Below, one piece after another: positions 1 to 8,009 of a DNA stretch of 64,000 nt. The notes under the pieces were generated by a model. The model was not told where the DNA came from. It made no database searches and saw only the letters and a program-made list of their open reading frames with translations. Position numbers and translations under genes: made by a program. Origin of the DNA: Sinomonas susongensis (GTDB lineage Bacteria; Actinomycetota; Actinomycetes; Actinomycetales; Micrococcaceae); assembly GCF_005877005.1 (NCBI RefSeq), contig NZ_SSNH01000006.1:186001-250000 (forward strand). Reading direction: 5' to 3'. Position 1 is the first letter of the stretch. Every line of letters begins with the position of its first letter.

Positions 1-1
1 G

Positions 2-886
2 AGCTGGTTCCAGCTCCTCATTGCTGCCGCTCTCGGCATCCTCTTCACGCAGGTGGCGTTCCTCGCGCACGAGGCTGGCCACCGCCAGATCCTCGCGGGC
101 GGACCGGCCAACGATGTGCTGGCCCGAGCCCTCGCCGTTGTAGCCGGGGTGAGCTTCTCGTGGTGGGATTCAAAGCACACACGTCATCATGCGAACCCGA
201 ACCGGGTGGGCCGCGATCCAGACATCGAGGTCGACACGGTCTCCTTCCTCGAGGAAGACGCGGCGAAGGCGAGGGGATGGCGGGCCTTCATCACTCGCCG
301 CCAGGGGTGGCTGTTCTTCCCTCTCCTGACGCTCGAGGGCATCAACCTGCACTATCTGAGCTTCCGGCACCTCTTCTCCAGACGCCCGGTCAAGGCACGC
401 TGGACCGAACTGGGCCTGCTCGCACTCCGCTTCGGCCTGGTCCTGGTACCGCTCTTCTGGGGGCTGCCGCTGGGCATGGGATTCGCATTCCTCGGTGTCC
501 AGGTCGCGGTGTTCGGGCTCTACATGGGGGCGACCTTCGCGCCGAACCACAAGGGGATGCCCATCGTGGCAGCTGACGCGAAGCTCGACTTCTTCAGCAA
601 GCAGGTCCGGACCTCGCGGAACATCTCCGGCGGCTGGTGGGCCACGTGGCTCATGGGCGGCCTGAACTACCAGGTGGAGCACCACCTGTTCCCGAGCATG
701 CCGCGGCCGCACCTCGCCAAGGCCCGCAGGCTGGTGCGGGAGCAGTGCGCCCAGCTCGCCGTCCCGTACGCGGAGACGACCATCTGGCGCTCCTACGGGA
801 TCGTGATCTCCTACCTCAACAGGGTCGGGCTCGCGGCCCGGGACCCCTTCGAGTGCCCCGTCAGCGCCCGCTTCCGGCGCATCTGA
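2..886 (+). CDS. fatty acid desaturase, 5'-truncated by window edge
   Basis: Membrane di-iron desaturase of the acyl-CoA/acyl-lipid type. The reading frame is open to the window edge, so the start lies upstream; the GTG at 53 is internal, because it directly precedes the first histidine box. All three histidine boxes are visible: HEAGH, HTRHH about 36 residues later, and QVEHHLFP near the C-terminus. Hydrophobic segments lie between boxes two and three, as in the family. By family knowledge it inserts a double bond into membrane acyl chains using O2 and an electron donor; regiospecificity cannot be told. The downstream gene is a decayed dehydrogenase, so no operon partner is evident. Confidence 0.9.
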   Translation, partial: SWFQLLIAAALGILFTQVAFLAHEAGHRQILAGGPANDVLARALAVVAGVSFSWWDSKHTRHHANPNRVGRDPDIEVDTVSFLEEDAAKARGWRAFITRRQGWLFFPLLTLEGINLHYLSFRHLFSRRPVKARWTELGLLALRFGLVLVPLFWGLPLGMGFAFLGVQVAVFGLYMGATFAPNHKGMPIVAADAKLDFFSKQVRTSRNISGGWWATWLMGGLNYQVEHHLFPSMPRPHLAKARRLVREQCAQLAVPYAETTIWRSYGIVISYLNRVGLAARDPFECPVSARFRRI

Positions 887-917
887 GAGCATCATCGAGT
901 CGACCGCATACAGCGCG

Positions 918-1235
918 GTGCCGATGCTGTCCTCAGGTGCCGAAGGGGTTGCGCCGGATCACGAGAACGACTTCACCCTGCTCTCCGACATCTTCCCGAC
1001 GGGGTACCACGGCGCCGAACTCGCAGAGGTGAGCCCCGGGCACACCGTCGTCGTGTTCGGTGGGCAGTGCCCGGGGAAGAAGTACAACCGGTACCTGCGC
1101 GATCTCATCATCGCGGGCCGCGCCGAGCCCTCCCTCATCGTGTCGCATGAGGTCGGGCTCGACGAGGCTCCGGATGCCTATGAGAAGTTCGACAAGCGCG
1201 TAGACGGCTACACGAAGGTGCTACCGCACCCGTGA
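918..1235 (+). pseudogene. remnant of zinc-dependent formaldehyde/alcohol dehydrogenase (FdhA-like)
   Basis: The 105-residue frame joins two pieces of a glutathione-independent formaldehyde dehydrogenase-like MDR protein. The first (LLSDIFPTGYHGAEL, then HTVVVFG) is the stretch leading into the Rossmann fold. The second (GQCPGKKYNRYLRDLI to VDGYTKV) is the C-terminal end. The GxGxxG loop and most of the NAD-binding domain, plus the whole N-terminal zinc-binding catalytic domain, are missing. Family members are about 380-400 residues. Inference: internal and 5' deletions left a dead gene. An intact zinc alcohol dehydrogenase lies just downstream on the opposite strand. Confidence 0.75.
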
Positions 1236-1253
1236 GCTAGGCGACGCTTCGAG

Positions 1254-2294
1254 TCACAGCGTGGACGTGTCGATCACGAACCGGTAGCGGACGTCGCTTG
1301 CAACGACGCGGTCCCAGGCCTCGTTGATCTTCTCGGCTGGGATGACCTCGATTTCTGCGCCGAGCCCATGCTCGGCGCAGAAGTCGAGCATCTCCTGCGT
1401 CTGGCGGATGCCGCCGTTCTTCGTTCCGGCGAGGCGGCGGCGGAAGCCGACGAGGGAGCCGGGGCCGAAGCTCATCGGGTTCTCCGGGAGTCCGGCCGCG
1501 ACGAACGTTCCGTCGAGGGCCAGGAGGGACAGGTAGGCGTCGAGGTCCAGGTCGGAGGAGACCGTGCTGACAATCAGGTCGAAGCGACCCTGAAGGTCCT
1601 CGAACGTGCTCTCGTCCGAGCTGGCGTAGTAGTGGTCCGCACCGAGCCGGAACGCGTCGTCCTGCTTCTTGAGCGACTGGCTGATGACCGAGACCTCGGC
1701 ACCGAGCGCGTGGGCGATCTTGACGCCCATGTGCCCGAGGCCGCCCATCCCGACAATTGCGACCTGCTTGCCGGGGCCGGCCTGCCAGGTCTTCAGCGGT
1801 GAGTACAGCGTGATTCCGGCGCACAGCAGAGGCGCGGCGACGTCGAGGTCGAGCCCGTCAGGGATCCGCAGGACATAGTCCTCCTCGACGGTGATGTAGG
1901 TGCTGTACCCGCCTGCGGTCGGTTTGCCGTCGCGGCCGATGGCGTTGTAGGTGCCGATCTCGCCCTCGAGGCAGTACTGCTCCTCACCGGCGAGGCAGTT
2001 GGCGCACTTCCGGCACGAGTCGACGTAGCAGCCGACGCCGACCCTGTCGCCGACGGCGTACTTTTCCACTTCGGCGCCGACCGCCTCGACGACGCCGGCG
2101 ATCTCGTGGCCAGTGACGATGGGGTACGAGACGGCGCCCCACTCGCCCCGGGCGGTGTGGATGTCCGAGTGGCAGATGCCGGCGAACTTGATCGCGATGA
2201 GGACCTCGTGGGGCCCCGGTTCGCGGCGTTCGATGGTGATCGGAACAAGGGGTTCGGTCGCGGACGGCGCCGCGTAAGCACGTGCGGTAGGCAT
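1254..2294 (-). CDS. NAD(P)-dependent zinc alcohol dehydrogenase (YahK/CAD-like)
   Basis: Medium-chain dehydrogenase of 346 residues, cinnamyl-alcohol/YahK subgroup, reducing aldehydes or oxidising primary alcohols with NAD(P)H in the cytosol. The catalytic zinc site shows as GICHSD and GHEIAG. The four-cysteine structural zinc loop is [15 protein letters not shown], and the dinucleotide loop is GMGGLGHMG. Length is normal for the family. It is transcribed away from the amino-sugar operon, so 2295-2490 is a divergent promoter region. The substrate is not determinable; detoxifying aldehydes is the usual inferred role for orphan members. Confidence 0.9.
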   Translation of the reverse strand: MPTARAYAAPSATEPLVPITIERREPGPHEVLIAIKFAGICHSDIHTARGEWGAVSYPIVTGHEIAGVVEAVGAEVEKYAVGDRVGVGCYVDSCRKCANCLAGEEQYCLEGEIGTYNAIGRDGKPTAGGYSTYITVEEDYVLRIPDGLDLDVAAPLLCAGITLYSPLKTWQAGPGKQVAIVGMGGLGHMGVKIAHALGAEVSVISQSLKKQDDAFRLGADHYYASSDESTFEDLQGRFDLIVSTVSSDLDLDAYLSLLALDGTFVAAGLPENPMSFGPGSLVGFRRRLAGTKNGGIRQTQEMLDFCAEHGLGAEIEVIPAEKINEAWDRVVASDVRYRFVIDTSTL

Positions 2295-2407
2295 GCTTCC
2301 AAGCTACGCACCGTGAGCCTGGCTGTCAGGCCGGAGCCCACTCCCTGCCTTTCCTAGGACTCTCAGACCCACCTTCGCCGATGCCGAAATCCGCCTCCCC
2401 AAACCCC

Positions 2408-2436
2408 TTGTCATGCAAACGTTTGCAGAGAAACAT
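2408..2436 (+). promoter_or_regulatory. promoter with LacI-type operator in the spacer
   Basis: A perfect 14-bp palindrome TGCAAACGTTTGCA (2414-2427) has the central CG and half-site typical of LacI-family operators. It sits between a -35-like TTGTCA (2408-2413) and a weak -10-like AAACAT (2431-2436), a 17-nt spacer. A repressor bound there would block RNA polymerase directly. The LacI-family gene ending at 10275 is the last gene of the operon this would drive, so autoregulation by that protein is the natural inference. The palindrome is seen directly; the promoter boxes are less certain. Confidence 0.65.
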
Positions 2437-2490
2437 GACGATTCAACGCCCCCCAAACTGGAGGGCCGCGTTCCATCGAGGAGGCTGGAA

Positions 2491-4023
2491 ATGCACATTG
2501 GCGATTGGCTCGTTCTGTCTGGCTACTTCGTCGTCATGGTCGGAATCGGCTTGTGGGCGAAGAAGCGTGTCACGAACGCCGCTGACTTCTTTACTGCTGG
2601 AGGCCGTATGCCTTGGTGGCTGTCCGGCATCTCTCATCACATGTCCGGATACTCCGCCGCCGTGTTCGTGGCGTACGCCGCCATCGCCTACACCACTGGG
2701 TTCGCCCTGTACGTCTGGTGGGCGATCACGATCACCATTGCCTGCCTTATAGGTTCTTTCCTGTTCGCACCACGGTGGCCGCGGCTGAGGCAGCGTCTCG
2801 GCATCATCTCGCCGCTCGAATACCTGAGCACCCGCTACAACCTGCCCGCCCAACAGGTGCTCGCCTGGTCAGGCGCCGCACTCAAGGTCTTCGACGTCGC
2901 GGCCAAATGGGCCGCCAGCGCCCTGCTCCTCAACGTGTTTGCAGGCGTTCCCGTTGCGCTCGGCGTTCTGATCGTCGGCGGCGTCACGCTGATCTACTCG
3001 ACCGTGGGCGGCCTTTGGGCGGACGCGCTCACCGATTTCGGCCAGTTCGTCATTCAGCTCGTGGCCGGCATCGCGATGCTCGTCTCTTCGCTGATCCGGC
3101 TTGGCGGGGTCTCAGCCATCGGGGGCATCTGGACCAGGCTGCCCGCTTCCCACGCCCAGCCGTTCGGGGGCGACTACACGCTCCCCTTCTTCCTGGCCTA
3201 CATCCTCATCAGCACCATCTCCTACAACGGCGGCACATGGAACCTTGCCCAGCGCTTCATCGCCTCGCCGACTGGCTCTGCGGCTCGAAAGTCCTTGCTG
3301 CTCTCCGGCGCACTCTACTTGTTCTGGCCCCTCGTCCTCTTCTTCCCGATGTGGGCCGCCCCGCTGATACTGCCGAACTTGACTCACCCAGATCAGTCCT
3401 ACGCGCTACTGACCCAGCAGTTGCTTCCCGTGGGTCTCATCGGACTTGTCGTGGCAGGGATGTTCTCCCACACCATGGCCATGTCCTCGTCTGATGCGAA
3501 CGCGATCTCCGCCGTCGTCGTTCGAGACATCATCCCGGCCCTCCGCGGATCGCACCGGCCCCTGTCCTCAAAGCTGGAGCTGGCCGCCGGACGCGTGTCA
3601 ACGTTCCTGTTCATCGGGCTGTCAATGGTCATTGCGCTGAGCGCCAGCTCGTTCGGCGGCGTGCTCGGCCTGATCATCCTGTGGTTCGGCGCGCTGGTCG
3701 GCCCGATAGCGGTGCCGATGCTGCTCGGAATGCTCAAGCCGTTCCGTCGCTGCGGCCCGTCGGCAGCACTCTTCTCCTGGGCCGCCGGGCTGATCGTCTT
3801 CGCCCTCACCAAGTACGCCTTGGCTGCTCCTATCGCGAGCCTCGGCTCGGCGAGCGCCCAGAGCATCCTGGTGGCCGCACCCATTGTGGCGTCGATCGTC
3901 ATCTACGTCGTCATGGGCTGGATTCGGCCATGGCACAGCGCCGCCTCGGACGAGCTCGTCGAATCTCTCGACCACGACATGGTCGTCGAGTTGCCTGTGG
4001 CCGTGGCGGCTGATGCCTCGTGA
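2491..4023 (+). CDS. sodium:solute symporter (SSS family)
   Basis: Polytopic SSS-family transporter of 510 residues (about 13 hydrophobic segments) for Na+-coupled uptake. The start at ATG 2491 is chosen because GAGGAGG (2478-2484) lies 6 nt upstream; an in-frame ATG at 2413 lies inside the operator and lacks a ribosome binding site. Family features include the N-terminal VGIGLWAKKR and FFTAGGRMPWW segments. It is the first gene of the operon and its stop overlaps the next start by 3 nt. Context (NagA, AGE epimerase) suggests uptake of an N-acetylated amino sugar or sialic-acid-like compound; SSS members also carry sialate. The substrate is inferred only. Confidence 0.88.
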   Translation: MHIGDWLVLSGYFVVMVGIGLWAKKRVTNAADFFTAGGRMPWWLSGISHHMSGYSAAVFVAYAAIAYTTGFALYVWWAITITIACLIGSFLFAPRWPRLRQRLGIISPLEYLSTRYNLPAQQVLAWSGAALKVFDVAAKWAASALLLNVFAGVPVALGVLIVGGVTLIYSTVGGLWADALTDFGQFVIQLVAGIAMLVSSLIRLGGVSAIGGIWTRLPASHAQPFGGDYTLPFFLAYILISTISYNGGTWNLAQRFIASPTGSAARKSLLLSGALYLFWPLVLFFPMWAAPLILPNLTHPDQSYALLTQQLLPVGLIGLVVAGMFSHTMAMSSSDANAISAVVVRDIIPALRGSHRPLSSKLELAAGRVSTFLFIGLSMVIALSASSFGGVLGLIILWFGALVGPIAVPMLLGMLKPFRRCGPSAALFSWAAGLIVFALTKYALAAPIASLGSASAQSILVAAPIVASIVIYVVMGWIRPWHSAASDELVESLDHDMVVELPVAVAADAS

Positions 4024-5288
4024 CTGCGGAAGCGGAGCGAGTCCAGAGCGAGCTGCTCGACAATGTGCTGCCGTGGTGGTTGGAACATGGGGCGGACACC
4101 GAGCAGGGAGGAGTCCTGACCTGCTTCTCCAATGACGGACGCCTTCTATCGTCGGAGAAGTACACCTGGTCGCAAGGACGGTGGGCCTGGCTTTGTGCCA
4201 GGCTAGCTGCCGCGGCCCGAGGTGGGGCGATCACCTCCGATGCAAGCCAATGGGAGAGGATGGCAGTCGCGACCGCCCGCTTCCTTCAGGACCACACGCT
4301 TCTCCCAGGCCCCGTGGTCGCGTACCGGACCAGCGTCGACGGTAGGCCGCTCCCCAGTGGGCGGAACGGAGAACTCGCAGTCAGCGTGCTCGCGGATCTC
4401 TTCGCCGCCCTCGGTCTGGCCGGAGCTGCGCGTGTGCCGGGCGCCGCCACGGACGAACGCTCCCAATGGCTCCAGATCTCACACGCACTGCTGCGGCACG
4501 CGAGGGAGAGGATCAGTTCGAGGACGGCTCCGTCGGAGCCCTACCCGGTCCGGGCGGGATTCACCGATGCAGCGGGATTCATGCTGCTGCTCAACGTGGG
4601 GGCTGAACTGCACCGATCCAGTGGGTCCAGTGAGAGCGCGGAGACCGCCGAGTGGGCTTTGGACCAGCTCCTAGGGGACGGCTCGGACGGGAGCGGGATG
4701 TGGCGCCGTGATGCCTGGTGGGAGTACCGCCCGGATGATGACGGCGACCGTGACACCCTGCTTGCCCGGCATCGGACTCCCGGGCACCTTCTGGAGATGA
4801 CCTGGATGGTGGCGGACGCCGCGGAGGCGATCCCCTCGCTCGGCCCGCGTATCCCGGCGTGGCTCCCGGATCTCGCGGTGCGGGCCCTCGAGCTGGGATG
4901 GGACCAGGAGTACGGCGGCATCTTCCGTTACGTCGACGCGGACGGCGGCCAGCCACGTGGCCGATTGTTCGGCGACGACCGTTACGAAGTGCTCGTGCAG
5001 CGGACGTGGGACACGAAGCTGTGGTGGGTGCACGTTGAGGCCCTCTACGCCACGCAACGCCTTGCAGCCGAATTTGACCGGGCGGATCTCCGCGAATGGC
5101 GCGACCGGCTATGCGCCTACACTCTGGACACCTTCCCCGAGCCCCGGGGAGGGGAATGGACTCAGATCCGCGACCGTCATGGGAGACCGCTTGACGAGGT
5201 CGTTGCGCTGCCCGTGAAGGACCCCTTCCACATTGCTCGTGCCTTGCTTCTCATCACTGAACTCGACTCCGAGAGGAACCCCCTGTGA
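4020..5288 (+). CDS. AGE-family epimerase/isomerase (N-acylglucosamine 2-epimerase fold)
   Basis: The 422-residue protein matches the (alpha/alpha)6-barrel N-acylglucosamine 2-epimerase/mannose isomerase family. Visible family motifs are PGHLLEMTW (H256, E259), DTKLWWVHVEAL (K333, W335-336) and DPFHIARALL (H404). The two histidines fit the conserved general acid/base pair. It probably interconverts a 2-epimeric sugar such as ManNAc/GlcNAc or mannose/fructose type; genes for amino-sugar breakdown around it favour an N-acyl amino sugar. The GTG start overlaps the symporter stop (GTGA), implying translational coupling. Confidence 0.82.
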   Translation: MTAEAERVQSELLDNVLPWWLEHGADTEQGGVLTCFSNDGRLLSSEKYTWSQGRWAWLCARLAAAARGGAITSDASQWERMAVATARFLQDHTLLPGPVVAYRTSVDGRPLPSGRNGELAVSVLADLFAALGLAGAARVPGAATDERSQWLQISHALLRHARERISSRTAPSEPYPVRAGFTDAAGFMLLLNVGAELHRSSGSSESAETAEWALDQLLGDGSDGSGMWRRDAWWEYRPDDDGDRDTLLARHRTPGHLLEMTWMVADAAEAIPSLGPRIPAWLPDLAVRALELGWDQEYGGIFRYVDADGGQPRGRLFGDDRYEVLVQRTWDTKLWWVHVEALYATQRLAAEFDRADLREWRDRLCAYTLDTFPEPRGGEWTQIRDRHGRPLDEVVALPVKDPFHIARALLLITELDSERNPL

Positions 5289-6034
5289 CCACGACGACCA
5301 CCTACCCTGTTGCCGTTTCCTCGTACCCGACGCGGGAGCAAATGGGCCTGCATGCCGGCCGCCGTGCGGCGGCTGCCCTGCGCCGCACCCTCGCCGAGAA
5401 GGGAGAGGCAAGGATGATGCTCGCCGCGGCGCCGAGCCAGGAAGCGACGCTTCAGGCCCTTGCGGCCGAACCGGGAATCGAGTGGGCCCAAGTGACCTGC
5501 TTCCACATGGACGACTACATCGGTCTTCCCCAGGATGCTCCACAGGGCTTCGGGAATTGGTTGCGCCAGACCTTCTTCACCCACGTGCCGGAGGCGACTT
5601 TCCACGCGATCGACACGACTCAGGCGGCGGAAGAGGAATCAGAGCGATACGGCCGCATCATGGGCGAAAAGCCGTTCGACGTCGTCCTGCTCGGCATCGG
5701 CGTCAATGGACACCTCGCGTTCAACGACCCGCCGGCAGACCTCAATGATCCGGAACCAGCGCGGGTCATCGCCCTGGATCCCGTGAGCCGCCAGCAACAG
5801 GTCGATGAAGGCTTGTTCGGGCGCTTCGAGGATGTCCCGGACCGGGCGATCACCGTGACGATCCCGCGGCTCCTGAACGCCGTCGAAATTATCGGTTCTG
5901 TCGCAGGGAAGGCGAAGCGGAACGCAGTGGCCGACACACTGAACCAACCCGTGAGCGGGCAGCATCCCGGTACTGCTCTGCGGACTCATCCCAACGTAGC
6001 GCTGTACCTCGACGCAGAGGCAGATCCAAGGTGA
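5285..6034 (+). CDS. glucosamine-6-phosphate deaminase-like protein (NagB family)
   Basis: A 249-residue NagB/6-phosphogluconolactonase-fold protein. NagB converts glucosamine-6-P to fructose-6-P and ammonia. Motifs: FHMDDYIGLP (D76/D77, the E. coli D72 region) and GIGVNGHLAFNDPP (N141, H143, D148). In E. coli NagB the latter reads D141, H143, E148, so the ring-opening histidine is kept while two acidic positions are changed (Asp to Asn, Glu to Asp). Paralogous NagB subgroups with FNDP exist, so the enzyme may be active on a related substrate. The GTG start overlaps the upstream stop; the protein sits between the epimerase and SIS genes. Confidence 0.82.
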   Translation: MTTTTTYPVAVSSYPTREQMGLHAGRRAAAALRRTLAEKGEARMMLAAAPSQEATLQALAAEPGIEWAQVTCFHMDDYIGLPQDAPQGFGNWLRQTFFTHVPEATFHAIDTTQAAEEESERYGRIMGEKPFDVVLLGIGVNGHLAFNDPPADLNDPEPARVIALDPVSRQQQVDEGLFGRFEDVPDRAITVTIPRLLNAVEIIGSVAGKAKRNAVADTLNQPVSGQHPGTALRTHPNVALYLDAEADPR

Positions 6035-6840
6035 CCTCGATGAACAAGATGCCTTCAGTGAATGGAGCCGAGAGCGCGGACGTGACTGCGGGCCTGGCCG
6101 AGCAGTACTTCCAGAAAGTCACGGGCCTCCTGGAGCGGATTCGTGCCGAAGAGGTTGCCAGCGTAGACAGGATCGCGGCACTCCTGGCCGACCACATCGC
6201 GGAAGACCGCCTCATCTACGTTTTCGGACCAGGCGGCCATTCCAACCTTGCCAGTCAGGAGATTTTCTTTCGGGCGGGTGGTCTCATGCATATCTCGGCA
6301 CTGCTCGACGAGGGGACGCTGCTTTCGAATGGTGCGCTCCGTTCGATGGCCATTGAGCGGACGCCGGGCTACGGGCGAATCGTCATCGACGACGCCGGAC
6401 TCGGTGCCGGCGACATCCTCATCCTGGTCAATGCCTACGGGATCAATAGCGCACTGATCGATGCGGCCCTGACCGCGAGGGAGAGGTCCGTGACCACTGT
6501 CGGCGTCTCGTCGCGATCGCACGCTGATCAGACGAGCGAAGGGCATCCGGCGCGCCATCCCAGCAAGCTGAATCTGCACGACGTCGTCGACTACCACATT
6601 GACAGCAAAGTGCCCGTCGGTGACGCCGTGATGGAGATCCCCAACGTCACGGAGAAGACGGCCGCCGTCTCGACATTCGCCAATGCGTTCGCCCTCAACT
6701 GGCTCACGACCGCAACGATCGCCAAGCTGAGCGCGAAGGGGATCGATCCTCCCTTGTGGCGCTCCGGGAACGCACCAGGCGGTGATGAGGCGAACGGTAG
6801 GTTCATCGAGCGTTTCAAGGGGCGAGTGCGAAAGCTGTGA
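6031..6840 (+). CDS. SIS-domain sugar-phosphate isomerase-like protein (UPF0309 type)
   Basis: A 269-residue single-SIS-domain protein. YVFGPGGHSNLASQEIFFRAGG (around residues 64-86) is the sugar-phosphate-binding loop region, and GAGDILILVNAYG precedes the typical second beta strand. No DNA-binding domain is present, so it is an enzyme-type SIS protein rather than an RpiR regulator. UPF0309 proteins are poorly characterised; isomerisation of a phosphorylated sugar or amino sugar is inferred from domain and operon. The GTG start overlaps the preceding stop by 4 nt; internal ATG 6040 is possible but less coupled. Confidence 0.78.
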   Translation: MTSMNKMPSVNGAESADVTAGLAEQYFQKVTGLLERIRAEEVASVDRIAALLADHIAEDRLIYVFGPGGHSNLASQEIFFRAGGLMHISALLDEGTLLSNGALRSMAIERTPGYGRIVIDDAGLGAGDILILVNAYGINSALIDAALTARERSVTTVGVSSRSHADQTSEGHPARHPSKLNLHDVVDYHIDSKVPVGDAVMEIPNVTEKTAAVSTFANAFALNWLTTATIAKLSAKGIDPPLWRSGNAPGGDEANGRFIERFKGRVRKL

Positions 6841-8009
6841 TGATGGCGAGACATGTGCGAGGCAAGGACCCTCATAGCGGCACGACCTTGGAGGTCGCGT
6901 ACGACGACACGAGAATCGTGTCCGTCACGGATCTCGGAGTACCCGCGGATGCAGAGCTTCCGTATATAGCCCCTGGCTTCATTGACGGCCAGGTCAACGG
7001 CTATCGAGGACTGGACATCAACGGCGAGGACATCACCCCCGAAGCGGTCATGGATATTACCGGCGAATTGGCAAAGAAGGGTGTGACCAGCTGGGTTCCG
7101 ACCATCGTCACCGCCCCCGAGGAAGCCATCGTCAACGCCCTGCAGGTCATCTCGTCCGCCCGGGAGAAAGACCCGATCACCCATGCGGCCGTCCCTTGCG
7201 TCCATATCGAAGGTCCGTTCATCTCTGACCAAGACGGCCCACGAGGTGTCCACGATGCACAGTGGGTCCGGCCGCTGGATGCTCAAGAAGTACAACGCTG
7301 GAAGAGGGCAAGCCGTCTCGTAGGGATTGTGACAGTCTCGCCCCACACGGCAGACGCAATGCGCCAGATCGCGCGCATGCGTGCCCTTGGGGTTGAAGTT
7401 GCCATCGGCCATACGCATGCCACCCCCGAACAGGTGTCGGAGGCCGTGGACGCAGGCGCAACGCTGTCTACGCACTTGGGCAACGGCATCTCTACGACGA
7501 TTCCTCGGCACCCCAACGTCCTCTGGACGCAGCTCGCCGACGACAGGCTCACGGCCGGACTCATCGCGGACGGTCATCATCTGCCGCCGGAGGCGCTCAA
7601 GGTGATGCTCAGGGCCAAAGGCACCGAACGGGCATACCTCGTCTCGGATGCAACTGCCCTCGCCGGGAAGGAACCGGGGCGCTACGAGACCCCGGTTGGC
7701 GGGACGGTCGATCTTTCGGAGAACGGCCGCCTCTCGTACGTCGGGACCCAGCTGCTGGCGGGTGCCGCGGCAGACCTTGCGAGCGGCTTCCGGTTCGTGC
7801 TCGCAGAGGTGGGTCTGGCCCTTGACGAGGCGCTCAAGCTGGTCACCTCAACTCCCGCCCGGGTCATCCCTTCAACGCGCCCAGGCCTGGGCCACCTCAT
7901 GCCCGGAGCGCCCGCCGATCTCGTACTCCTAGGCTCCAGCGAGGCGAGCCTCGGCCAGGTGGTGGGCGCGGTGCAGTCAGGCCGCTGGGTAGCGGGCGGT
8001 CCGGAGTGA
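6837..8009 (+). CDS. nagA: N-acetylglucosamine-6-phosphate deacetylase
   Basis: Amidohydrolase-superfamily NagA of 390 residues, removing acetate from GlcNAc-6-P in the cytosol. It resembles the E. coli type, with DGQVNG in place of the HxH motif on strand one. Metal and catalytic positions are visible: E125 in HIEGPF, H192 in GHTHAT, H213 in STHLGN and D271 in LVSDAT; HHLPPEAL is the substrate loop. The start codons GTG 6837, ATG 6840 and ATG 6843 are adjacent; GTG overlaps the upstream stop. With the NagB-like protein it forms the classic deacetylase/deaminase pair, but no kinase for GlcNAc is encoded nearby. Confidence 0.92.
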   Translation: MMMARHVRGKDPHSGTTLEVAYDDTRIVSVTDLGVPADAELPYIAPGFIDGQVNGYRGLDINGEDITPEAVMDITGELAKKGVTSWVPTIVTAPEEAIVNALQVISSAREKDPITHAAVPCVHIEGPFISDQDGPRGVHDAQWVRPLDAQEVQRWKRASRLVGIVTVSPHTADAMRQIARMRALGVEVAIGHTHATPEQVSEAVDAGATLSTHLGNGISTTIPRHPNVLWTQLADDRLTAGLIADGHHLPPEALKVMLRAKGTERAYLVSDATALAGKEPGRYETPVGGTVDLSENGRLSYVGTQLLAGAAADLASGFRFVLAEVGLALDEALKLVTSTPARVIPSTRPGLGHLMPGAPADLVLLGSSEASLGQVVGAVQSGRWVAGGPE

